8,487 nucleotides of DNA from the NCBI GenBank assembly GCA_007117785.1, contig SKFV01000186.1:1-8487 (forward strand). The letters run 5' to 3'. Shown piece by piece: positions 1-5,836 of the stretch (positions within the stretch are counted from its first letter, which is position 1; each line of letters starts with the position of its first letter). This stretch comes from Pseudomonas sp. (lineage in GTDB: Bacteria > Pseudomonadota > Gammaproteobacteria > Pseudomonadales > Pseudomonadaceae). A program made the position numbers and the translations under genes. Below the pieces are notes generated by a model. The model was given only the letters and a program-made list of their open reading frames with translations. It was not told where the DNA came from and did no database searches.

Positions 1-98
1 CCAAGTCGACCTCCGTACAAACCAGGAATCTGGCGGCTAGCCTGCCCCGCCTACCTATTGTTATTGGCCAAACAAGCCGATTAATAATTCAGCCGTCA
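1..98 (-). repeat. Second copy of the cheY leader (repeat copy A)
   Basis: This stretch aligns without net gaps to 348-445 at a constant offset of 347 bases, with about 88 of 98 positions identical. Most differences fall at 29-32 and 39-41; the rest are at 56, 80 and 89. On the minus strand it starts inside the truncated cheY frame (codons for TAE), supplies that frame's eight-residue novel tail and stop, and ends with the same ribosome binding site (GGAGGT, 9-14) and TTG codon (2-4) seen before the first cheY. A further cheY, probably complete, should therefore begin at or just beyond the window edge. That continuation is inferred and not visible here. Confidence 0.9.
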
Positions 99-339
99 CC
101 ATCAACACCGGCAAGTGTTTGAGCCTGTCGTCAGCGCGGACTGCGCGCAAGAGATCAATGCCGCTCATGCCCGGCATGTTCCAGTCAGTGACCAGAAAAT
201 CAAAGCTGCCACTTTGCAGCATCGGCAACGCCGACGTGCCGTCATCGGCCTCAGCGGTGTTGGTGAACCCGAGGTCGCGCAACAGGTTCTTGATAATCCG
301 TCTCATCGTTGAAAAATCATCAACAATGAGAATTTTCAT
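61..339 (-). CDS. cheY: Truncated chemotaxis response regulator CheY
   Basis: CheY is the single-domain receiver that, when phosphorylated by CheA, binds the flagellar switch. The first 84 residues match pseudomonad CheY closely: MKILIVDD with the acidic pair at residues 7-8, the phospho-acceptor Asp52 in TDWNMPG, and the switch Thr82 in VTAE. After residue 84 the frame enters a repeated copy of the upstream leader, adds LLIGLFGQ and stops at 92 residues instead of about 124. The last helices and strand, with the conserved Lys near residue 104, are absent, so normal phosphorylation signalling is unlikely. The ATG at 339 gives the canonical N-terminus, but it lies 16 bases from GGAGGT (356-361). 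A TTG at 351 has better spacing and would add LDKN in front. No frameshift or internal stop is seen, so it may still be translated. It could equally be labelled a pseudogene. Confidence 0.85.
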   Translation of the reverse strand: MKILIVDDFSTMRRIIKNLLRDLGFTNTAEADDGTSALPMLQSGSFDFLVTDWNMPGMSGIDLLRAVRADDRLKHLPVLMVTAELLIGLFGQ

Positions 340-355
340 GTTCTTGTCCAAGTCG

Positions 356-361
356 ACCTCC
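356..361 (-). promoter_or_regulatory. Ribosome binding site of cheY
   Basis: GGAGGT on the minus strand is a near-perfect Shine-Dalgarno. It is 4 bases from a TTG (351-349) and 16 bases from the ATG (339-337) that gives the usual MKILIV start. The spacing favours TTG initiation (LDKNMKIL), while family convention favours the ATG, so the start stays ambiguous. The same site recurs at 9-14 for the presumed next cheY. Confidence 0.6.
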
Positions 362-407
362 GTACAAACCAGGAAATCAGCGGCTGCTCTGCCCCGCCTA
401 CCCATTG

Positions 408-415
408 TTATTGGC
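408..415 (-). promoter_or_regulatory. Weak sigma-28-like -10 element upstream of cheY
   Basis: The minus strand reads GCCAATAA, differing from the FliA -10 consensus GCCGATAA at one position. The -35 region is poor: an AT-rich TTATTAA lies at roughly the right distance but is not a good TAAA or TCAAG match. cheY is FliA-dependent in pseudomonads, and the element is unchanged in the other leader copy (61-68). Both points are suggestive, but the call remains tentative. Confidence 0.25.
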
Positions 416-480
416 CAAACAAGCCGGTTAATAATCCAGCCGTCAGTCTACCGGACTTGCTGCAACAGCGCTGCCGATAG

Positions 481-513
481 CGACGAAAATAATCCCTGCG
501 CATGGTGCGCAGG
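481..513 (-). terminator. Probable intrinsic terminator after fliA
   Basis: An exact 8-base inverted repeat (CCTGCGCA and TGCGCAGG, 495-513) with a 3-base loop starts 12 bases past the fliA stop. On the minus strand it is followed by GATTATTTTCG, a moderately T-rich run. The stem is strong and GC-rich, but the T-run is imperfect, so termination is likely to be partial. It would separate the flhA-fliA transcript from cheY. Confidence 0.55.
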
Positions 514-525
514 TGGAACCAATGA

Positions 526-1263
526 TCAATCGCCGTGCCACCCCGACAAGCGTGCCCGCAAGCGGGCAGCCGACTGCGAGTGGAGCTGGCTGACCCGGGA
601 TTCACTGACCCCGAGCACGGCGCCGATCTCTTTCAGATTCAGCTCTTCGTCGTAATACAGCGACAGCAGCAAACGCTCACGCTCCGGCAAACTATCGATA
701 GCTTCAACCAGAGCCATGCGAAAACGCTCGTCACGCAGGCCGTCAAACGGACCTTCCTCTCCGACTGACTCTGCTGGCATACCGGCAGCCAGGAGGTCGT
801 CAAAACTGAACAGCCGACTACCGGCCGTATCGTTGAGCATGGCGTAATAATCATCAACACTTACGTCTAGTTCGGCCGCAACTTCATGATCTTTAGCGTC
901 ACGACCCAGGCGGGACTCTACGGCGCGAATGGCCTCACTGACCATACGTGAGTTGCGGTGAACGGATCGCGGCGCCCAATCACCCTTGCGCACCTCGTCC
1001 AGCATGGCTCCGCGGATGCGGATGCCGGCATATGTCTCGAAACTGGCGCCCTTGCCATGATCGAATTTGCGCGATGCCTCGAGCAAACCAATCATGCCGG
1101 CCTGGAGCAAGTCATCGACCTGAACACTGGCAGGCAAACGGCCCAGCAGGTGATAAGCAATACGCTTGACCAAAGGGGCGAATTGTTCCACCAACTGATC
1201 CTGATAATTATTATTATGTTGCGCTCGCGTATACATGCTCACCCCGCCAGCCGATGCCATCAT
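526..1263 (-). CDS. fliA: Flagellar sigma factor FliA (sigma-28)
   Basis: FliA directs RNA polymerase to late flagellar and chemotaxis promoters. The 245-residue protein has the usual length and domain order: region 2 at about 27-97, including DDLLQAGMIGL and the RIRGAMLDEVRKGDW segment; region 3 at about 105-160; and region 4 at about 185-238, with the helix-turn-helix LNLKEIGAVLGVSESRVSQ. The linker between regions 3 and 4 is slightly shorter than in P. aeruginosa. The start at 1263 overlaps the fleN stop as ATGA, implying translational coupling, and no clear Shine-Dalgarno precedes it. ATGs at 1260 and 1236 are alternatives; the residues before the inner Met resemble those of homologues, which favours one of the outer starts. 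A hairpin terminator follows. In this family, activity is held in check by the anti-sigma factor FlgM, which is not in this window. Confidence 0.96.
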   Translation of the reverse strand: MMASAGGVSMYTRAQHNNNYQDQLVEQFAPLVKRIAYHLLGRLPASVQVDDLLQAGMIGLLEASRKFDHGKGASFETYAGIRIRGAMLDEVRKGDWAPRSVHRNSRMVSEAIRAVESRLGRDAKDHEVAAELDVSVDDYYAMLNDTAGSRLFSFDDLLAAGMPAESVGEEGPFDGLRDERFRMALVEAIDSLPERERLLLSLYYDEELNLKEIGAVLGVSESRVSQLHSQSAARLRARLSGWHGD

Positions 1264-2087
1264 GAATCTGATCCGGTCCGTCTTACCAAACGCTCGACAA
1301 AGAACTCCAGATGCCCGCGCGGGTTGGCTGGCAACGGCCAGCTATCTACCTTTTGCGCAATGCCCCGAATGGCAATCGAGGCCTTGCTGCGCGGAAAGGC
1401 TTCATAAACCGCTTTCTGTTTCTGCACAGCCTTGCGCACAGACTCGTCGTAGGGAACAGCGCCAACATATTGCAGGGCGACGTCCAGAAAGCGATCAGTC
1501 ACTTTAGTCAGCTTAGCAAAAACCGAGCGACCTTCCTGCGGCGTATGCACCATATTCGCCAAAACCCGGAAACGGGTCATGCCATGGTCACGGTTCAGTA
1601 GTTTGATCAGCGCATAGGCATCGGTAATCGAGGTCGGTTCATCGCATACGACTACCAGTACTTCCTGGGCAGCGCGCACAAAACTGATGACCGAGTCACT
1701 GATGCCCGCCGCAGTATCCACAATCAGTACGTCAATGTTCTGGCCGATGTCACTGAAGGCCTGGATCAGCCCAGCGTGCTCCTGCGGCTGCAGGTTAACC
1801 ATGCGTGCAGCTCCCGACGCGGCCGGGACGATGCGAATACCGCCCGGGCCATCAATCAGTACATCGCGCAGCTCGCAGGTACCGTCAAGCACATCCACCA
1901 GCGTGGCCTTGGGCTTGAGCCCCAGCAGCACGTCGACATTAGCCAGCCCAAGGTCAGCGTCGAGCAAAACGACCCTGCGGCCCAGCTCAGCCAGGGCCAG
2001 GCTCAGGTTAACCGACACATTGGTTTTGCCGATGCCGCCTTTACCACCTGTGACTGCGATAACCTGAACCGGATGATTGCTCGCCAT
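1260..2087 (-). CDS. fleN: MinD-like ATPase FleN (FlhG), flagellar number regulator
   Basis: FleN is a ParA/MinD-family ATPase that binds the regulator FleQ and limits the cell to one polar flagellum. The 275-residue product has the deviant Walker A motif GGKGGIGKT (14-22), the switch segment LLDADLGLAN (41-50), the Walker B region VDTAAG (123-128), and the highly conserved CDEPTSITDAYALIKLL stretch. The ATG at 2087 gives MASNHPVQVIAVTGG, close to the pseudomonad N-terminus, with AAGG about 11 bases upstream. A TTG at 2120 would add 11 residues and overlap the flhF stop as TTGA, making translational coupling possible. The 3' end overlaps fliA by 4 bases. With flhF immediately upstream, it forms the standard FlhF/FlhG pair for placement and number. 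Confidence 0.95.
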   Translation of the reverse strand: MASNHPVQVIAVTGGKGGIGKTNVSVNLSLALAELGRRVVLLDADLGLANVDVLLGLKPKATLVDVLDGTCELRDVLIDGPGGIRIVPAASGAARMVNLQPQEHAGLIQAFSDIGQNIDVLIVDTAAGISDSVISFVRAAQEVLVVVCDEPTSITDAYALIKLLNRDHGMTRFRVLANMVHTPQEGRSVFAKLTKVTDRFLDVALQYVGAVPYDESVRKAVQKQKAVYEAFPRSKASIAIRGIAQKVDSWPLPANPRGHLEFFVERLVRRTGSDS

Positions 2088-2116
2088 CTCGCTGCTTACC
2101 TTAATCTGTGTTGTCT

Positions 2117-3496
2117 TCAACCAGCACGCTGGCTATTCAGTATACCGGCAAAAACATCAGCCATGGTGGCATCTGCCGGGGTTTCCTCACTGGCCAGGCT
2201 GACCGCTCGGCTGACCAGCTTATGGCCAACGGCCTGACTGATATCATCCGGGATGCGCTGGCCATCGGCCAGATAGGCTAACGGCAAACCCACTTCAATG
2301 GCCAGACCCAGCCCTTCCCCCAGGGTCGCTGCCTCATCGACCTTGGTCAATACACAACCCGCCAGGCTGCAGCGCTTGTAACTGTGCCAGGCCGCTTTGA
2401 GGACACGATACTGGCTAGTAGCCGGTAGCACCAGCAAAGGTTGTACCGAGCGGCCCTGCTGCGCCAACTCGTTAAGCTGGCTGTGCAGCTCGGGATCGTC
2501 CCCATGCATGCCCGCAGTATCCACCAACACCAGACGTTTGGAAGAGAAATCCGCCAACACATCACCCAGGCTGTTCCGTTCATCAACCACACGAACCGGC
2601 ACGTTAAGGATACGTCCCAGCGTACGCAGCTGTTCATGTGCGCCAATCCGGTAGGTGTCCATGGTCACCAGGGCTACATGCTGACTACCGTGCTTGAGCA
2701 CATAGCGCGCCGCCAGCTTGCCCAGAGTAGTGGTCTTGCCGGCACCGGTCGGGCCGACCAGGGCAACCACACCGCCCTTGTCGACCAGATCACCCTCAGT
2801 GGTCGGCAGGCTGTGAGCCAGATGGGCCAACAGTAAACGCCAGGCCTGACGCTGATCGGCAATATCCGCCACCTTGGTCATCAGTTGCTGCGACAGCTCG
2901 GCAGGCAAGCCCAGCTGGGTCAGTTTGCGCCATAGCGTAGCCTGTTTGGGCTGTTGCTGGTTGATCTGACCCCAGGCCATGCCACCCAGCTGTACTTCAA
3001 GTAATTGACGCAGGCCAGCCAGCTCCGCTTGCATAGCCTGCATGCCTGAGCTGTCACCAGGACTGGCCGCCGCCTGTTCGCTGTATGCAGCAGCGGCTGG
3101 TTTGGCCGGCTTGGGCATGGGAGCAATATAGGGCTCACTGGCTTCCTGCTGCAGGCGGGCGAGAAACTCGCGGGCTTCGGCCGAACCGCTTTCCGCCGCC
3201 TCGCGCATGCTGTCGCCAAACATCTGGCGGTTGACCACCGGGCTGTCATTGCTGCGCTCGCCAGCATCAAGCCGCGCCCGCGCAGTAACCAGTTGCTCAC
3301 GGGTTTTTTTCAGTTCGCGGTCAAGGCCCGGGGTTGGCGGAGTAATCCGCACCGGCTCGTAATCCAGCGCGGCGGTCAGCTCAATGCCACCAACTACCCG
3401 GCGGTTGCCGATGATCGAAGCCTCCGGGCCCAGCTCGTCGCGGACCTGCTTCATCGCCTGACTCATGTTGGCGGCAAAGAAACGTTTAACTTTCAT
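2117..3496 (-). CDS. flhF: Flagellar biosynthesis GTPase FlhF
   Basis: FlhF is an SRP-type GTPase that marks the cell pole for flagellar assembly; its GTPase activity is antagonised by FleN/FlhG. The 459-residue protein starts MKVKRFFAANMSQAM, the family N-terminus. A variable, Ala/Pro/Gln-rich B region spans about 50-170, followed by an N-like helical domain. The G domain then carries the P-loop GPTGAGKTT (248-256), the DTYRIGAHEQLRTLG segment (280-294) shared with FtsY and Ffh, DTAG (326-329) and the guanine-specificity motif TKVD (384-387). The ATG at 3496 is chosen because a GAGGT ribosome binding site lies 5 bases upstream; a GTG at 3508 is also possible. It lies 21 bases after the flhA stop, in the same operon. 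All expected G motifs are present. Confidence 0.97.
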   Translation of the reverse strand: MKVKRFFAANMSQAMKQVRDELGPEASIIGNRRVVGGIELTAALDYEPVRITPPTPGLDRELKKTREQLVTARARLDAGERSNDSPVVNRQMFGDSMREAAESGSAEAREFLARLQQEASEPYIAPMPKPAKPAAAAYSEQAAASPGDSSGMQAMQAELAGLRQLLEVQLGGMAWGQINQQQPKQATLWRKLTQLGLPAELSQQLMTKVADIADQRQAWRLLLAHLAHSLPTTEGDLVDKGGVVALVGPTGAGKTTTLGKLAARYVLKHGSQHVALVTMDTYRIGAHEQLRTLGRILNVPVRVVDERNSLGDVLADFSSKRLVLVDTAGMHGDDPELHSQLNELAQQGRSVQPLLVLPATSQYRVLKAAWHSYKRCSLAGCVLTKVDEAATLGEGLGLAIEVGLPLAYLADGQRIPDDISQAVGHKLVSRAVSLASEETPADATMADVFAGILNSQRAG

Positions 3497-3501
3497 GGCT
3501 G

Positions 3502-3506
3502 ACCTC
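3502..3506 (-). promoter_or_regulatory. Ribosome binding site of flhF
   Basis: GAGGT on the minus strand ends 5 bases before the ATG at 3496. It decides the flhF start in favour of that ATG over the upstream GTG at 3508, which this site would overlap. Confidence 0.65.
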
Positions 3507-3517
3507 ACCCGTTATGC

Positions 3518-5644
3518 TCAATTCTGCCCGACGGTGGCCACGATAGTGACCTGCTTGTTGTCGGGAATTTCCTGGTAGGACAGTACATAGGTACTTGGCG
3601 CGGCGTAGCGAACAAACTTGGCCATCATGTTGCGTACCGGACCGGCCACCAGCAATATCGCCGGCTTGCCTTGCATCTCCTGACGCTGAACCGCTTCAGC
3701 CAGAGAACGCTGCAGTTTTTCTGCCATTCCCGGCTCCAGCATGATGCCGTCTTCACCACCCTGTCCTGCCTTCTGAATACTCTGTAGCAACATCTGTTCC
3801 AACTTGGGGTCCAACGTGATCACAGGCAGCTCAACCTCAAGCCCGACAATGCCTTGCACGATTGAGCGCGACAAAGCGATGCGCACGGCGCCAATCAACG
3901 CGCCGGGATCTTGACTCTTGCTGGCCTGATTGGCGATCGCCTCGGCGATGGTGCGAATGTCGCGCACCGGCACCTGTTCCTGCAGCAAACCCTGCAAGAC
4001 CTTGAGCAACCCTGACAGCGAGATAATGCCCGGCACCAGCTCTTCCGCCAGCTTGGGTGAGGCCTTGGCCAGCACCTGCAACAACTGCTGTACCTCTTCA
4101 TGCCCCAGCAGCTCATGGGCATGCTTGTGCATAATCTGGTTCAAGTGGGTAGCGACCACGGTGCTGGCATCAACCACGGTATAACCCAGCGACTGCGCCT
4201 GATCTTTCTGGTTGGTCTCGATCCACACCGCTTCCAGACCAAAGGCCGGATCCTTGCCGGCAATCCCCTTGATCTCGCCAAACACCTGGCCCGGATTGAT
4301 CGCCAGCTCGCGATCGGCGTATACCTCGGCCTCGGCCACCCCAACACCCATCAGGGTTATGCGGTAGACGTTCGGGGCCAGGTCCAGATTGTCACGGATA
4401 TGGACCGAGGGCATGAGAAAGCCCAGGTCCTGCGACAGCTTCTTGCGTACGCCCTTGATCCGCGCCAGCAACTGACCACCCTGATTGCGATCAACCAGTG
4501 GAATCAGACGATAGCCGACTTCCAGCCCGAGCATGTCCACCGGGGTAACGTCATCCCAACCCAGCTCGCGGGTTTCCGGCTTCTGCAAGGCAGGCACTTC
4601 CGCTTCCTTGCGCTCGACCTCTGCGGCGACCTCCACCTTGGCTTTCTGCTTCTGCGCAATCCAGTAAGCTGCACCCGCTGCCAGAAAGCCCAGTGACAGG
4701 AACGAAAAGTGCGGCATACCCGGAATCAGACCCATGACGATCAGAATGCCGGCGGCAATCGCCATCGCCTTTGGCGAAGCAAACATCTGACGCTGGACCT
4801 GATGGCCCATATCTTCGGAGGTCGATACCCGGGTAACCATGACGGCAGCTGAGGTCGACAGCAGCAGCGAGGGAATCTGCGCCACCAGACCGTCACCGAT
4901 GGTCAGCAATACATAGATACGCCCGGCTTCAGCAAAGGCCAGATCATGCTGCGCCATACCGATGGCCAGACCACCGATGATATTGATTGCCAGAATCAGC
5001 AGACCAGCCACTGCATCACCGCGAACGAACTTGCTGGCACCGTCCATGGAGCCATAGAAATCAGCTTCCTGAGCGACTTCCTGACGGCGCAGTTTGGCCT
5101 CTTCCTGATTGATGATGCCGGCGTTCAGATCAGCATCAATCGCCATCTGCTTGCCTGGCATGGCGTCCAGGGTAAAACGGGCGCTAACCTCGGAAATACG
5201 CCCGGCACCCTTGGTCACCACCACAAAGTTGATGATCATCAGAATGGCGAACACCACCAGACCGACGACATAGTTCCCGCCAATCACCACTTCACCAAAG
5301 GCCTGAATCACCTTGCCGGCAGCGTCACCACCTTCATGGCCGTTGAGCAGTACCACTCGGGTAGAGGCTACGTTCAAGGCCAGACGCAACAGGGTGGCAA
5401 CCAGCAGAATGGTCGGAAAGACAGCAAAATCCAGGGGGCGCAAGGCATAGGCACAGACCAGCAGCACCACCAGCGCCAGCGCAATATTGAAAGTAAAGAA
5501 GGTATCCAGCAGGAAGGGTGGCATCGGCAACATCATCATGCCGAGTATCACCAGCAGCAGAATCGGCACGCCGAGGCTGCCATGCCGCAATGCGGCCATG
5601 CCACTCCACATATTTCCCAGCGCTCGTGAGCGATCGACTGCCAT
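3518..5644 (-). CDS. flhA: Flagellar type III export gate protein FlhA
   Basis: FlhA is the large inner-membrane component of the flagellar export gate; its cytoplasmic ring receives export substrates and chaperones. The 708-residue protein has the normal length and layout. About eight hydrophobic segments occupy residues 25-330. The conserved cytoplasmic loop of the FHIPEP family (about 149-208) includes RFTLDAMPGKQMAIDADLN and a segment ending in DGASKFVRGDA. A charged Lys/Glu-rich linker (about 332-355) leads into the four-subdomain cytoplasmic part, which ends VATVGQN. The ATG at 5644 is chosen because AAGGA sits 6 bases upstream and the protein then starts MAVDRS, near the family start; a TTG at 5665 and an ATG at 5662 are less likely. 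It is the first gene of the minus-strand operon and is preceded by a sigma-54 promoter. Confidence 0.97.
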   Translation of the reverse strand: MAVDRSRALGNMWSGMAALRHGSLGVPILLLVILGMMMLPMPPFLLDTFFTFNIALALVVLLVCAYALRPLDFAVFPTILLVATLLRLALNVASTRVVLLNGHEGGDAAGKVIQAFGEVVIGGNYVVGLVVFAILMIINFVVVTKGAGRISEVSARFTLDAMPGKQMAIDADLNAGIINQEEAKLRRQEVAQEADFYGSMDGASKFVRGDAVAGLLILAINIIGGLAIGMAQHDLAFAEAGRIYVLLTIGDGLVAQIPSLLLSTSAAVMVTRVSTSEDMGHQVQRQMFASPKAMAIAAGILIVMGLIPGMPHFSFLSLGFLAAGAAYWIAQKQKAKVEVAAEVERKEAEVPALQKPETRELGWDDVTPVDMLGLEVGYRLIPLVDRNQGGQLLARIKGVRKKLSQDLGFLMPSVHIRDNLDLAPNVYRITLMGVGVAEAEVYADRELAINPGQVFGEIKGIAGKDPAFGLEAVWIETNQKDQAQSLGYTVVDASTVVATHLNQIMHKHAHELLGHEEVQQLLQVLAKASPKLAEELVPGIISLSGLLKVLQGLLQEQVPVRDIRTIAEAIANQASKSQDPGALIGAVRIALSRSIVQGIVGLEVELPVITLDPKLEQMLLQSIQKAGQGGEDGIMLEPGMAEKLQRSLAEAVQRQEMQGKPAILLVAGPVRNMMAKFVRYAAPSTYVLSYQEIPDNKQVTIVATVGQN

Positions 5645-5650
5645 GCCCTG

Positions 5651-5655
5651 TCCTT
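5651..5655 (-). promoter_or_regulatory. Ribosome binding site of flhA
   Basis: AAGGA on the minus strand lies 6 bases before the ATG at 5644. This spacing selects that ATG rather than the upstream ATG at 5662 or TTG at 5665. Confidence 0.7.
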
Positions 5656-5660
5656 TCCCC

Positions 5661-5674
5661 ATCAAAATGTTGAC
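5661..5674 (-). promoter_or_regulatory. FleQ-box-like palindrome in the flhA leader
   Basis: The minus strand reads GTCAACATTTTGAT, matching 10 of 14 positions of the FleQ-box consensus GTCAATAAATTGAC as I recall it for P. aeruginosa. It keeps both half-sites, GTCAA and TTGA. It lies between the predicted transcription start (near 5690) and the ribosome binding site. FleQ is known to bind in the leader of flhA in P. aeruginosa, so the position fits. Binding is inferred from sequence only. Confidence 0.45.
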
Positions 5675-5700
5675 GCGCGAATCATCTTTTCAAGGTATTC

Positions 5701-5716
5701 AGCAAGAAGCGTTCCA
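5701..5716 (-). promoter_or_regulatory. Sigma-54 (RpoN) promoter of the flhA operon
   Basis: The minus strand reads TGGAACGCTTCTTGCT. It matches the consensus TGGCACG-N4-TTGCW at all but one position and keeps the essential GG and GC dinucleotides exactly ten bases apart. Transcription would start near 5690, about 46 bases before the flhA ATG. flhA is RpoN- and FleQ-dependent in P. aeruginosa, in agreement with this placement. Confidence 0.8.
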
Positions 5717-5747
5717 GTTTGTGGAAATTTTTTGCCGGGCAATCAGT

Positions 5748-5762
5748 GCGGCAGGCTGCCGC
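5748..5762. repeat. Perfect 7-base inverted repeat in the divergent intergenic region
   Basis: GCGGCAG and CTGCCGC flank a single G. It sits between the flhA sigma-54 promoter and the lipoprotein gene, about 75 bases upstream of the latter's start. An operator is possible. A terminator is unlikely, because no T-run follows on either strand and no gene ends here. No regulator is recognised from the sequence. Confidence 0.4.
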
Positions 5763-5836
5763 TGATAGAAAGGCAATGATATGCTGAGATGATATGACTG
5801 TGCCCATGCTTGACGGGCTTACTGAGACGAGACTTG

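Larger units (their letters stand above)
348..445 (-). repeat. Leader of the truncated cheY (repeat copy B)
   Basis: This is the untranslated region between fliA and cheY, repeated at 1-98. The ribosome-binding segment (348-374) and the block at 404-426 are identical in the two copies, apart from none of the clustered differences that fall between them at 376-388. The copy ends at the 9-base segment TGACGGCTG (minus strand, 437-445), which also occurs naturally in the cheY codons for VTAE. That shared 9-mer is the likely junction of the duplication. Confidence 0.9.

Noticed and set aside
473..480. Plus-strand GCCGATAG as a sigma-28 -10 element
   Set aside because: It points away from cheY and into fliA antisense, and no -35 match is found 15 bases upstream.
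408..605. A 65-residue minus-strand open frame spanning the end of fliA and the cheY leader, ending LLTGLFGQ
   Set aside because: Its first part is an out-of-frame reading of fliA and the terminator hairpin. Its tail resembles the truncated CheY tail only because the leader is duplicated.
3494..3508. GTG at 3508 as the flhF start
   Set aside because: The ATG at 3496 has a well-spaced GAGGT and gives the canonical MKVKRFFA N-terminus.
4946..5629. Long plus-strand open frame (227 codons) opposite flhA
   Set aside because: It is antisense to the conserved membrane part of FlhA. Its composition (many His and Gln) is typical of a shadow frame, and no family is recognised.
5722..5736. Plus-strand TGGAAATTTTTTGCC as a sigma-54 promoter for the lipoprotein gene
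   Set aside because: The GG and GC dinucleotides are nine bases apart instead of the required ten, so it is unlikely to work.
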